A DNA stretch of 64,000 nucleotides, taken from Promethearchaeota archaeon (GTDB lineage: Archaea; Asgardarchaeota; Lokiarchaeia; Helarchaeales; RDOG01). The position numbers were made by a program, and so were the translations under genes. Location of the stretch: the NCBI GenBank assembly GCA_011365055.1, contig RDOG01000018.1, positions 1 to 64,000 on the forward strand, in the 5' to 3' direction. The notes under the pieces were generated by a model, which saw nothing but the letters and a program-made list of their open reading frames with translations, had not been told where the DNA came from and ran no database searches. Positions 46,039-55,139 of this stretch are shown in pieces; position 1 is the stretch's first letter; each line of letters starts with the position of its first letter.

Positions 46039-48063
46039 TCATTCACCTAATTCTTTTAAGTATTCAAATGGAATCTCATAAAATCTGAATAATAATTCAT
46101 CCAACTCCATTAATTTATTCTGAATTAATGAATTTGTCTTTTTTTCTTCGATAGATATAATTTTCTCTTGTAAATCTAAAATTTCATTCACTTTTTGTTT
46201 TATTTGGTCAATTATTTTAGTATTTTCTGGATTTATAATGGGAAAAGGGATTTTTTCTATATATTGCGCTCTAAATTTGTAACTATTCCCCCATTTTCCT
46301 GATTTAAACATTAAATTAAATAATAATTTTGTCATTGAGCTATTTAATAGACCTAATAATAAATTGAGATCAATTCTAGATCTGATTTCTGTTATGAAAT
46401 AAGTACCACCATAAGAAAATTCTTGGGATTCCGTCAGAGTTGCCCTAAGTTCTGAACCCATCTCACTTAGTACAATTTTTTTCAAGAATTGTTCAGTTTC
46501 ATTGGATAATTTTATATCAATTGCATTCTTATTTTCGATTTTCTTTAACACATTTTGATGAAATTCCCTGTCTTTTTTTAATTTATAATACCCATTAAAA
46601 TTATTTAGGTGAAATTTCCTTATATTTTTGCCACGAATTTCCCTAACATATAATTTTTTTTCGATTGGATTTAATTTTTCATATTCTTTTTTAGAAATTG
46701 TTGTACCTCTTAGACCTTCTCCTACTTTTACTAATAATCCAAGTTTAACGAATTTTCTCTTGTCTAAAAGTTTATTTAAAATAGAAATTTTCTTTTCGTC
46801 ATTTGAAATTACAATTAAATTATCAAAATCAATTATTTTTTGTTGAGAAATCACAGTTCCTTGCTCATTTAATTCTTCTCGTTTTCTTGGTTGCTTCATT
46901 ATTATATTTTTTGAATATATTGATTTTTTAGCAAGAAAAATTGATGGAAATACTTCAATATTTTTAAAAACGCGATTTAATGAATCATCTTGATATTCAC
47001 TAAAATCTATAATTTCAATTAAATCTAGATTTTTTAGCATATATTCACGTAACTTTTCAGCATAAATATTTGTTAAAAACCTGTTAGGTACAATAAAAGA
47101 TAAAAAACCTTCAGTTTTTAACATCTCAATTGATTTTTTTATGAAATAAAAGTATATATCACTTTTTTGACCTGTTTTTATGACCTCTTTAAATTCATTT
47201 TTATAAATCTTAGATAATTCAGGTTGAGATTTAATTAAAGTATCAGATCTAATATACGGAGGATTACCCATTATGATAGAAAATTCATTAATACGATTTG
47301 AAAAAAGTGGATCAATCAATGTATTCGATTGTATAAAATTCGTTTTAATGCATTCTAAAGGTTCATAGTCATTATTAAAATCGATTAATAGAAAAAATCG
47401 TGCAATTTCCAAAGAAATAAAATCTAATTCAACACCATATAGACAATACTCTAAAATAGTTTTTTTTAATACACGTTTATTAAATTTTTTTTTATCATTT
47501 ATTTTATTATAGATGAAATTTGTCAATTGATTTAGCATTTCAATTAAAAAAATTCCGGTTCCCATTGATGGATCCAATATTTTTAATGATTTAATGGTGT
47601 TTAAAGTTTTCATATCGTCATTTAATTGGTTGAAATCGATTGTTTTTGAATAATTCTCAATAATTTTTTTTACCATGTATTTTACAATCTCTAACGGAGT
47701 ATAAACCGACCCCAGACTACTATAAATCATAAAATGTTGTTGTAATTCGTTAATATAATACGAAAACTGCTCAAAATTTTTAAATATCTTGGAATATTTT
47801 TCTCCACAATCAAAAATAAAGTGTTTAATTATGTCATCCAATTCATTTTTTTTAAATAAATTCCGTTCAAAATTGAAAATTTCACCAGGATATGATATTA
47901 GCTCTTCTTTTCCTAAATATATCAAAAAAAGATATGAAAATATCACTCGTTTACATTGAAAACTTGCTTTTATTTCACCAATTGCTTTCAAGTCTTTAAT
48001 AGAAGTTTTCAATTCAGATAAAACTTGAGAAATATATTGAAAAAATTCATCTTTCAATTCCAT
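46039..48063 (-). CDS. Orphan N6-adenine DNA methyltransferase, Eco57I/TaqI-like
   Basis: 674 residues. A helical N-terminal 120 residues ends in SLGSVYTPLEIVKYM; motif I is LDPSMGTGIFLIEML (about 170) and motif IV is MGNPPYIRSD (about 265), the N6-adenine class. The C-terminal half has a TaqI-type target-recognition region (VGEGLRGTTI, GKWGNSYKFRAQYIEKIPFP). No PD-(D/E)XK nuclease signature is seen, and the length is short for a type IIG enzyme. It overlaps the phosphomevalonate dehydratase gene by 17 nt and precedes nfo by 3 nt, which is peculiar for a modification gene. Confidence 0.85.
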   Translation of the reverse strand: MELKDEFFQYISQVLSELKTSIKDLKAIGEIKASFQCKRVIFSYLFLIYLGKEELISYPGEIFNFERNLFKKNELDDIIKHFIFDCGEKYSKIFKNFEQFSYYINELQQHFMIYSSLGSVYTPLEIVKYMVKKIIENYSKTIDFNQLNDDMKTLNTIKSLKILDPSMGTGIFLIEMLNQLTNFIYNKINDKKKFNKRVLKKTILEYCLYGVELDFISLEIARFFLLIDFNNDYEPLECIKTNFIQSNTLIDPLFSNRINEFSIIMGNPPYIRSDTLIKSQPELSKIYKNEFKEVIKTGQKSDIYFYFIKKSIEMLKTEGFLSFIVPNRFLTNIYAEKLREYMLKNLDLIEIIDFSEYQDDSLNRVFKNIEVFPSIFLAKKSIYSKNIIMKQPRKREELNEQGTVISQQKIIDFDNLIVISNDEKKISILNKLLDKRKFVKLGLLVKVGEGLRGTTISKKEYEKLNPIEKKLYVREIRGKNIRKFHLNNFNGYYKLKKDREFHQNVLKKIENKNAIDIKLSNETEQFLKKIVLSEMGSELRATLTESQEFSYGGTYFITEIRSRIDLNLLLGLLNSSMTKLLFNLMFKSGKWGNSYKFRAQYIEKIPFPIINPENTKIIDQIKQKVNEILDLQEKIISIEEKKTNSLIQNKLMELDELLFRFYEIPFEYLKELGE

Positions 48064-49504
48064 AAAGATTCACAAAATCTTCAATTGATTTAAAAACTAC
48101 ATCACACTTTGACATTTGAGGTAAATATTTTGCAGCTTTTGCAGAATCTGTTCCAATTATCTTAAATCCCATCAATTCAATGGGAGAAACAACCACACAA
48201 CAATCAGAATAAATGTTAATATTCTGATTTTCCAATTCATTGATTAAAATTTCCCCTAATTCATCTTTAAACGGCTTTGCCGTAGATATCCACATGGGTA
48301 CTTTTAATTTCTTATATTTAATAAATGAAATGAACTCTTTTAATTCCTGAGCATTTAAATGTGGACAACCGATTGATATTAATTCAGGATCTTTTTTAGT
48401 CGTGTTTAATTCATTATAGACTTTTTTTAACTCGCGTTCAGTAAATTTAACCTTTTTTTTGATATTATTGGTATTATCGGGTTGCATTTTTGGTATATCT
48501 TCAATAAAAAATAGTGAAATTGAACCTGATGCAGCTCCAGCAGCAGCGATTGCTTTTAATTGTGTTTGATTTGGTTTGATCCCTCTGTAATAAGGAAATT
48601 GAGAAATTAAACCTGCAAAATATCCTAAGGCACCAAAGTCAGCTCTACTTTTTAAATCACATTCGACCTTGATCTCCACATCAGGATTTCTATTTTCTTT
48701 AATGTGCATACCAAAATTAGTTGTAAATCCGGAAAGTGCAGAAATCAACGTTTTTACTGCATTTTCTCTATTTGTTTTCACATTTAATACTGAATTAATG
48801 TAAGCAACTGCAGAACTTTCACCAAAAGCAACGTGAGAACCTTCAGTAAGTTCTACTAAATCATAGGGTATGCATGAGACTGTTAAAGTTGCACCCATTT
48901 TTTTAAACAAATCAATAATTTCTTCTTGTTTTTTGGCAAATTCACTAGGAATTCCTTGTTTTTCCCAATTTTCTAAATCCATCCCGACAGGATTTAGAGT
49001 CGTGGGCACTATAAATTTTAAATTTTTATCAGAAAAATATTTTAGGACTTTTATACCTCCATCACCAATTGTTTTATAAGAAACTCCAGCTATCTGAACT
49101 CTTTCAATTGGAATAAAGCCTTTTGCACCTAAAATTTCAGCTTCTTTTATTAATAAATCTTGTAAAAATTTTGGAAGATGAGAGATTTTATTTAATTCAT
49201 CATTTGAAATTTTTTGTGGATATATCCCTTTTATACTAATAGGAATTCCTGCTAAAATACAACCTGCAATTACATTAGTATCGGGTTCTTCAAGGATGAT
49301 TTTTGATGGTGCTTTATTATTCTCCTTTAATTCTATTAAAGACATCACACCAACTGTAGATCCAGAACTTTTTGGGAAAGATAACTCGACTCCTGAAATG
49401 GATTGTCCGTATAAATCGTGTTTTTTATCAATTATTGTGCCATTTTTTCTATCAATTCCATCAAGTAAAGAAATAGGTTGTCCAGTTACTAATTTTCTAG
49501 GCAA
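48047..49504 (-). CDS. Phosphomevalonate dehydratase, aconitase X small and large units fused
   Basis: 485 residues. Residues about 1-105 match the swivel-like small subunit (DUF126: GVELSFPKSSGSTVG, EEPDTNVIAGCILAGIPI in parts), and about 110-485 the aconitase X large subunit (FIPIERVQIAGVSYKTIGDGG, TLNPVGMDLENW, TVSCIPYDLVEL, HVAFGESSAVAYINSVL in parts, ISIGCPHLN with cluster cysteines). In most archaea these are two genes. The enzyme dehydrates mevalonate 5-phosphate to trans-anhydromevalonate 5-phosphate using an iron-sulfur cluster. Downstream of the UbiD-like gene with an 8-nt overlap. Aconitase X can also act on hydroxyproline, but the gene context settles the assignment. Confidence 0.88.
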   Translation of the reverse strand: MPRKLVTGQPISLLDGIDRKNGTIIDKKHDLYGQSISGVELSFPKSSGSTVGVMSLIELKENNKAPSKIILEEPDTNVIAGCILAGIPISIKGIYPQKISNDELNKISHLPKFLQDLLIKEAEILGAKGFIPIERVQIAGVSYKTIGDGGIKVLKYFSDKNLKFIVPTTLNPVGMDLENWEKQGIPSEFAKKQEEIIDLFKKMGATLTVSCIPYDLVELTEGSHVAFGESSAVAYINSVLNVKTNRENAVKTLISALSGFTTNFGMHIKENRNPDVEIKVECDLKSRADFGALGYFAGLISQFPYYRGIKPNQTQLKAIAAAGAASGSISLFFIEDIPKMQPDNTNNIKKKVKFTERELKKVYNELNTTKKDPELISIGCPHLNAQELKEFISFIKYKKLKVPMWISTAKPFKDELGEILINELENQNINIYSDCCVVVSPIELMGFKIIGTDSAKAAKYLPQMSKCDVVFKSIEDFVNLYGIER

Positions 49505-50777
49505 TTTTTTTCCTTCTCAATTTTATTTTTTCAAGTTTTTTTTCATCAAACGGAATTTTTCCTTGTTCAAAGGATTCTCTTCTATAATTAATTGGTTTAG
49601 TTGCATCAATCAAAATTTTTGATCCCATATCCCCCTCAGCACGCGGATCTAATGAAGATCCTTTTATGTTTTTTAATACAATGGGATTATTTTCATCGAA
49701 TTTTGTATTTAAACATAAAGCATTTTGAATTTCTGAATCATTAGTTACATTTACATCTTCATCTACAACAATGATGACTTTAGTGGAATAATGAGCTTTT
49801 AAAGTTCCATCTAGTACCTTTTTAATATCTTGATTTTCTTTTTTCTTGATGCTAATTATGGTCTTTAACCAACCAAAACCGTCTGGATTTAAATATACTT
49901 TCTTTACATCAACATTCTGTTTCTTAATTTCATCATATATAATTGGTACACGAGGCATTCCCATCAATAGCTGATGATCATTTGCACCAGGTAAAAGAGC
50001 ATGATAGATATAATCTTCTCTTGCTAATACTTCATCAATTTTAAAGACAGGTTCTTTTCTTATTATGTCATATTTACTCGTGATGTCAACAAATGGACCT
50101 TCTTCAACAACTTTATCATGTAAAATTTTCCCTTTTATAATAATTTCTGATTCTGGAAGTCCATCCTTTACTTTAAGTTCACCTCCTTCTAATGCAGCTG
50201 CAAGTTCAAGCTCATTTTCTAATGGATCTAAGGATGTAGCAGCAGCAATTTGAACAGAAGAGGGTACACCAATACACATGGTTATAGGTAAATCTTCACC
50301 GTGATTTATTGCATCCTGTACCATTTCATATAAATGACGCCTAACAATCCTTAAAGTTAATTCTTTTTCGTTTAAAATCAAGATTCTATGAGTTGAAACG
50401 TTGGTTCTTCCATTTTTGGTAGCTATAATCGCATCACTGGTAATGTATTTTCCTGCATCTTTTTCATAATGAGTCAAAATGGGTAAATCTTTGAGAGAAA
50501 TTTTCTTCATTTTAGGAAAATTATCGTGTTTTACCAACTTCCCAAAGTTATAACGTGCTTTAAGAAAGAATGGTATCCATTCAGAGAAATCTTTTAATCC
50601 AATTGATTGAGAAAGCAAATCAGGATTAGAATAAATATTTCCAATTAAATTATATTTAGAAAAATATATGGGTTTACCATCAAATTTTTTTAAAATTGCA
50701 GCAATTTCGAATTTTAAATCAAAATTCTCTTCTATATAAATGGGTTCTAATGTTTTAATAAAATTTCTAAAATTCAA
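49497..50777 (-). CDS. UbiD-family anhydromevalonate phosphate decarboxylase
   Basis: 426 residues, UbiD fold: VSTHRILILNEKELTLRI, ITMCIGVPSSVQIAAATS, then EGPFVDITSKYD and LLPGANDHQLLMGMPR. UbiD enzymes decarboxylate unsaturated acids with prenylated FMN. In archaea lacking the classical pathway, this branch converts trans-anhydromevalonate 5-phosphate to isopentenyl phosphate. Neighbours on both sides are the preceding and following enzymes of that route, and UbiX, the cofactor maker, is two genes away. Overlaps the kinase gene by 11 nt. Confidence 0.88.
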   Translation of the reverse strand: MNFRNFIKTLEPIYIEENFDLKFEIAAILKKFDGKPIYFSKYNLIGNIYSNPDLLSQSIGLKDFSEWIPFFLKARYNFGKLVKHDNFPKMKKISLKDLPILTHYEKDAGKYITSDAIIATKNGRTNVSTHRILILNEKELTLRIVRRHLYEMVQDAINHGEDLPITMCIGVPSSVQIAAATSLDPLENELELAAALEGGELKVKDGLPESEIIIKGKILHDKVVEEGPFVDITSKYDIIRKEPVFKIDEVLAREDYIYHALLPGANDHQLLMGMPRVPIIYDEIKKQNVDVKKVYLNPDGFGWLKTIISIKKKENQDIKKVLDGTLKAHYSTKVIIVVDEDVNVTNDSEIQNALCLNTKFDENNPIVLKNIKGSSLDPRAEGDMGSKILIDATKPINYRRESFEQGKIPFDEKKLEKIKLRRKKIA

Positions 50778-51546
50778 TTACAGTTCCTCTCACTTTTTTT
50801 CCTTTTAAAATATTGGAAATTATCCCTTCCTTGTTACCATTAATGATATAGGATTTTATACTCTTTAAATTTTTTAGCTCTGATATTTTACCTGCCATTG
50901 AACCAGTAACATCATCATAATTAGCTTGATAAAGTGAATTTTTTATAATTTCATAATTTTCTTTTGATATTTTTTCAATCAGATTTTTATCAGAGTCTAA
51001 AATTCCATCTACATTAGTAGCAAAAATGATTTTTTGTGGCTTTAATTTATTTGCTAAATATACAATTATTTGATCTCCGGACAAGATGGAGCATTTTTGA
51101 GCTTTATCAAAAGCAGGAACACCATATAAAACAGGAATTAATGAAATATCTATAAGATTTTTTATAAGCTCAGAATTTATAGAAATTAATCTCTTATTTT
51201 CCATAATTGCAGATGCAGAAGGTTGTACAGGAATCGCAGGAAGTTTAAATTCTTGTAAGATTTTACAAACCTCGCTATTTAAAATATTTTGTAATACTTG
51301 AGTCTCTGCGAAGCTTAATAATTGATCAGGACTACTGATTCCTTCATGAATTCCAGTCCTTTTTACAATTGGGTGCCCATATGATCCAGCACCATGTATT
51401 ATTACTAATTTCATGGATTTATCATTGTAAGATTCTGCTATTTCATTACAGATCCTCTTTAAATTTTTAAAATTTAATTGAGGTTTTTGGATCTCTTTTT
51501 GGGTAATTATTGAACCGCCAATTTTTAGAAAAATTAATTCATTCAT
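50767..51546 (-). CDS. Isopentenyl phosphate kinase
   Basis: 259 residues. Amino-acid-kinase fold with LKIGGSIITQKE, the family's HGAGSYGHPIVKRTG (the His is the substrate phosphate-binding residue in this family), LSGDQIIVYLANKL and ATNVDGILDSD. Phosphorylates isopentenyl phosphate to isopentenyl diphosphate with ATP, the last step before prenyl transfer. Third gene of the mevalonate-branch set. Confidence 0.93.
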   Translation of the reverse strand: MNELIFLKIGGSIITQKEIQKPQLNFKNLKRICNEIAESYNDKSMKLVIIHGAGSYGHPIVKRTGIHEGISSPDQLLSFAETQVLQNILNSEVCKILQEFKLPAIPVQPSASAIMENKRLISINSELIKNLIDISLIPVLYGVPAFDKAQKCSILSGDQIIVYLANKLKPQKIIFATNVDGILDSDKNLIEKISKENYEIIKNSLYQANYDDVTGSMAGKISELKNLKSIKSYIINGNKEGIISNILKGKKVRGTVIEF

Positions 51547-51553
51547 TTAAAAT

Positions 51554-52099
51554 CTACTCATATTTAATGAAGTCTTGTTTTATTCCCAATTGTTGACATA
51601 CTTTTCCTACCATAAAATTGACCAAATCAGAAATGTTTTCTGGTTTATGATAAAAGCCCGGAGATGCAGGTAAAACAACGCCACCAGCTCTTTTAATCTT
51701 TATCATATTTTCAAGATGAATTAGACTATATGGAGCTTCACGTGGCATGAGAATTAATTTTCTACCTTCTTTTAATGCAACATCAGAAGTCCGAGTTATT
51801 AAATTTGAAGCGATACCATTTGCAATCATTCCTAACGTTTTCATGGAACAAGGAACGATTAAAACAGCATCAAAATGAAGAGAACTACTTGCTAGAGGAG
51901 CTTGAATGTCATTTACATCATAGGTTTTATGAACAAGTGATTCAAAATCGCAAGTAGTTTTTTTAAGTTCTTTTTCCATTACTATTTTTGCAGCATTTGA
52001 TATTATTAAATGGATTTCTGCTTTATCTTTTAAGAATTCCAAGCATCTTTGAGCGTAAATTACACCGGATGCACCAGTAATGCAAAAAATTATTCTCAT
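51554..52099 (-). CDS. ubiX: Flavin prenyltransferase UbiX
   Basis: 181 residues. CITGASGVIYAQRCLEFL at the N-terminus, PCSMKTLGMIANGIASNLI, LMPREAPYSLIHLENM and PASPGFYHKPENISDLV are the UbiX signatures. It joins dimethylallyl phosphate to FMN to give prenyl-FMN, the cofactor of UbiD-type decarboxylases, so it serves the enzyme encoded two genes downstream. Seven nt separate it from the kinase gene. Confidence 0.95.
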   Translation of the reverse strand: MRIIFCITGASGVIYAQRCLEFLKDKAEIHLIISNAAKIVMEKELKKTTCDFESLVHKTYDVNDIQAPLASSSLHFDAVLIVPCSMKTLGMIANGIASNLITRTSDVALKEGRKLILMPREAPYSLIHLENMIKIKRAGGVVLPASPGFYHKPENISDLVNFMVGKVCQQLGIKQDFIKYE

Positions 52100-52119
52100 T
52101 TTTTTCGCCTAAAGTCGTT

Positions 52120-53859
52120 TTAATTTAGAATTTCTTTATTTTTAAAATTTAAAAAGTCATTTTTCTCAAGGTCAAAGACAAAATAATCTTTCAAATTTTT
52201 ATTGTATATTTCTAAAACGTTTTCAAAGGTTATTAGTTTTAAATATTTTTGAATTTCAATTCTCATTAGGTTTCCTTTATTGAACGGTCTCTTTGAATCT
52301 AAAAAAGCAATTGAAAGTAAAAAATTTCTTACGTCCTCACTATTTAATAGAATCCATATGTAAAACGCGGCATTAAAACTCTCAAAGGATAAATAATAAC
52401 TAGTATCATCTAACATTACGGGTTTATTTTTAATAGGAAATATTAAACAAAATTTTGGATTCTTGTTAAAACCAGATATACCTATCTTATATGGTTTAAA
52501 AGCATAATCTCCCACCCCAAAAATAGAGAATCTTGGTCTATCTTTATATACTATGGATTTTCTATTATCTAAATATTTTGAGTGAGAATTAAGATAAAAC
52601 CATAATTTTGGATTCTTTAAGGCAATTATCTCAGGATCTTGATTAAGGGTTGCTTGAGTCATAATTATAAGATGCTTTATAGAATTATTGTTAAGAATAG
52701 GAGATTTTAACATTGATCCTTTTAGAAAGGGATATAAATATTCGTCTTCTATTATTATTTCCTCATTTAAACCATTAACATATTTTCCATTGGTAATTGA
52801 TTTTAATACCATAATTTTTGAAGCATCGTGTTTTACACCTTGACGCCACTCATACTTTGATTTGCCTTCTAAATGCTGATAATTCTTATAATTTTCAAAA
52901 TTTGAAACAAATACATTTCCAATATAACCAAATTCTTTAAAAATTTCATTTTTTTCGTTAAACGAACCCACTAAGCAAGATATGTCCTGCCCTGAACCTA
53001 AATTTGTAACAAAAATTCCAGCATTTGCATTAATTTTAAATTCTTTATTTGCATCGATCGGAAATACCTTATTTTCAGAAACTTGTAGATTAAGATTTGG
53101 TATGGCTTTAATAATATTTTTTATGACGGAAGTTTTACATATCATTGCCATTTTGCTTTTAACAGTGCTAAATTTTTGAATTACGTTTAAAATTATTGCT
53201 TCTGAAATGTCAAAATTTCCCTTTCCTGTAATTGCATCGATACCTCTAACATTTTTTATATTTTTCTTTTTAGGTAAGTTTTTCGAGTTTAAAATTGATA
53301 ACTCACTATTCGTTATCCAAGGAGGATTCCCCAAAATTAGTAATTTATTGTTACTTTTAGCTATATCCTCCTCAAATCCTTTTCTTAATTTATGGCTGAA
53401 TATATTATCACGATAAAATTCAATCTCGAGATTTAAATCACGTTCAAACGCTAATTTTATCAACTTTAACTTGAAAATCCATTCGTTTTTTCCTTGAAGA
53501 TCAACACAATAGACATAATTTAGGGAGGGAAAATATTCTATGGCAGATATGATAAAATTACCTTCACCGCATGTTGGTTCGAAAATAATTTGCGGATTAT
53601 AATTTTTATTCTTAAAATAGCAACAAATTTCATTTGTGAGATGAATTGGAGTTTGAAATTCACCATAATCCTTAATTTTTTTATTATTTTTTAAAAAATT
53701 CTTAATAAAAAATTGAAATTCTTTTAGATCCTCATTTGATCTTATGAAATTCTTTAATCCCGTTTGGTTTGTGATATATGAATTTAATTCCTCATAATGA
53801 GGAAATTTTTTCAATATTTTTTTTACTTCATCTAAAAAATCTTTATCAAAGAATTCCAT
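52120..53859 (-). CDS. Orphan N6-adenine DNA methyltransferase
   Basis: 579 residues. YGEFQTPIHLTNEI precedes motif I FEPTCGEGNFIISAI (about 95); motif IV is LGNPPWITNSE (about 175). The C-terminal part contains the TaqI-like specificity region (YLYPFLKGSML, then KPYKIGISGF). No nuclease domain. It differs from the second methyltransferase in motif IV (NPPW versus NPPY) and appears only distantly related. First gene of the seven-gene minus-strand operon; ends 20 nt before ubiX. Only 20 nt separate its start from divergent mfnD. Confidence 0.85.
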   Translation of the reverse strand: MEFFDKDFLDEVKKILKKFPHYEELNSYITNQTGLKNFIRSNEDLKEFQFFIKNFLKNNKKIKDYGEFQTPIHLTNEICCYFKNKNYNPQIIFEPTCGEGNFIISAIEYFPSLNYVYCVDLQGKNEWIFKLKLIKLAFERDLNLEIEFYRDNIFSHKLRKGFEEDIAKSNNKLLILGNPPWITNSELSILNSKNLPKKKNIKNVRGIDAITGKGNFDISEAIILNVIQKFSTVKSKMAMICKTSVIKNIIKAIPNLNLQVSENKVFPIDANKEFKINANAGIFVTNLGSGQDISCLVGSFNEKNEIFKEFGYIGNVFVSNFENYKNYQHLEGKSKYEWRQGVKHDASKIMVLKSITNGKYVNGLNEEIIIEDEYLYPFLKGSMLKSPILNNNSIKHLIIMTQATLNQDPEIIALKNPKLWFYLNSHSKYLDNRKSIVYKDRPRFSIFGVGDYAFKPYKIGISGFNKNPKFCLIFPIKNKPVMLDDTSYYLSFESFNAAFYIWILLNSEDVRNFLLSIAFLDSKRPFNKGNLMRIEIQKYLKLITFENVLEIYNKNLKDYFVFDLEKNDFLNFKNKEILN

Positions 53860-53879
53860 TAAATAAAAATCAGATTATC

Positions 53880-55127
53880 ATGCATATCTTTATTTCTGAA
53901 TTTTTCTCTGGTGGTGGTTTATCAAGTCAAGATATTCCAGGATCCTTGCTTTCAGAAGGATTTGCAATGCTCTCTGCAGTAGTAAATGATTTTAGAAGAA
54001 TTTCTGGACATATAAAGATAACCACTTCCTTGGATTACAGAATAAAGAGGTATGTTCCTCCTTTGCAAGTAGATAGCGTTATTGAAATTGATGAAATGGA
54101 TAATTATTCAGATTATTTAGAGCGAATTGGCGTCCGAATGGTGGACATGGCATTAATAATTGCACCTGAAACGGGTGAAATATTAATGAATTTAATAAAA
54201 ATTCTTGAGGATGAAACAAATATTAAAAATTTAGGGTGTTCTTCTTTAGGTATTCAGTCTTGTACAAATAAATTCGATACAATAAATGCAATAAAAAATC
54301 TCGACATTAAAATTCCAAACACTCAAATTATAAATTTTAAAAATGATGAAATACCGGAGAATATTTTTAATTTTCAACTACCTTTTGTTTTAAAACCTTT
54401 AGATGCAGTTGCTGGTGCAGGAATAACTTTAATTGAGGAAATGAATGAAAAACATATTAAAAATGCTCTTATTAATATTAGGAAAGAATCATCAGAAAAT
54501 GCATTTATAATTCAAGAATTTATATCTGGACTTGATTTAAGCGTAAGTTTAGTAACAAACTCTGAGTTTTCAATACCTTTATCAGTAAATTATCAAAATA
54601 TTAATTTAAAATCCCTAAATCCAGAATACAGAGGAGGATATACACCCCATGAAACAAATCTAAAGGAAGAATTGTTTGATATTTCAAAACAAATTGTCAA
54701 AGAAATTAACGGTTTAAACGGTTATATAGGAATTGATTATGTAGTCAATAACAATGGCATATATTTTATGGAGGTAAATCCTCGGATTACAACGTCTTAT
54801 ATTGGCATCCAACAAACATTAAATCAAAACATGGCCAAATATTTACTTAATTTAGAAGATTTAAATTTATTTATTAATGATAAAATAAATCATCAAGGTG
54901 TTTCTTATTTTTCAAAAATTTATAAGAATATTAATTCTATTGAAAAATTGAAAAATTTCATAAAATACGACACTTTTATTTACCAATTGACAGCCCCCCC
55001 ATTCAAGGTATTGGATGATAAAGAAAATTGTTGTGCTTTTTTAGCAACAAAAGGGAATAATTTAGAGGACGCAAAAATAAAGTTCCAAGAAAAAGAAGAG
55101 AAATTTCATAATATAATCAATTTTTAA
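53880..55127 (+). CDS. ATP-grasp tyramine-glutamate ligase-like protein (methanofuran)
   Basis: 415 residues. N-terminal HIFISEFFSGGGLSSQDIPGSLL, then an ATP-grasp domain with LPFVLKPLDAVAGAGITLI, IIQEFISGLDLSVSL and the metal-binding YFMEVNPRITTSYIG. This matches MfnD, which links tyramine to glutamate in methanofuran synthesis. The frame runs 34 codons further upstream into the divergent methyltransferase gene; ATG 53880 is chosen because homology begins there. Followed after 12 nt by the MfnF-like gene, so context supports the call. Confidence 0.85.
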   Translation: MHIFISEFFSGGGLSSQDIPGSLLSEGFAMLSAVVNDFRRISGHIKITTSLDYRIKRYVPPLQVDSVIEIDEMDNYSDYLERIGVRMVDMALIIAPETGEILMNLIKILEDETNIKNLGCSSLGIQSCTNKFDTINAIKNLDIKIPNTQIINFKNDEIPENIFNFQLPFVLKPLDAVAGAGITLIEEMNEKHIKNALINIRKESSENAFIIQEFISGLDLSVSLVTNSEFSIPLSVNYQNINLKSLNPEYRGGYTPHETNLKEELFDISKQIVKEINGLNGYIGIDYVVNNNGIYFMEVNPRITTSYIGIQQTLNQNMAKYLLNLEDLNLFINDKINHQGVSYFSKIYKNINSIEKLKNFIKYDTFIYQLTAPPFKVLDDKENCCAFLATKGNNLEDAKIKFQEKEEKFHNIINF

Positions 55128-55139
55128 GAGAGATTTTTA

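Noticed and set aside
46039..48063. Complete type IIG restriction-modification enzyme
   Set aside because: No PD-(D/E)XK motif in the N-terminal region and the protein is shorter than typical type IIG enzymes.
53778..53879. Upstream 34-codon extension of the mfnD-like gene
   Set aside because: It lies inside the divergent methyltransferase coding sequence and homology begins at ATG 53880.
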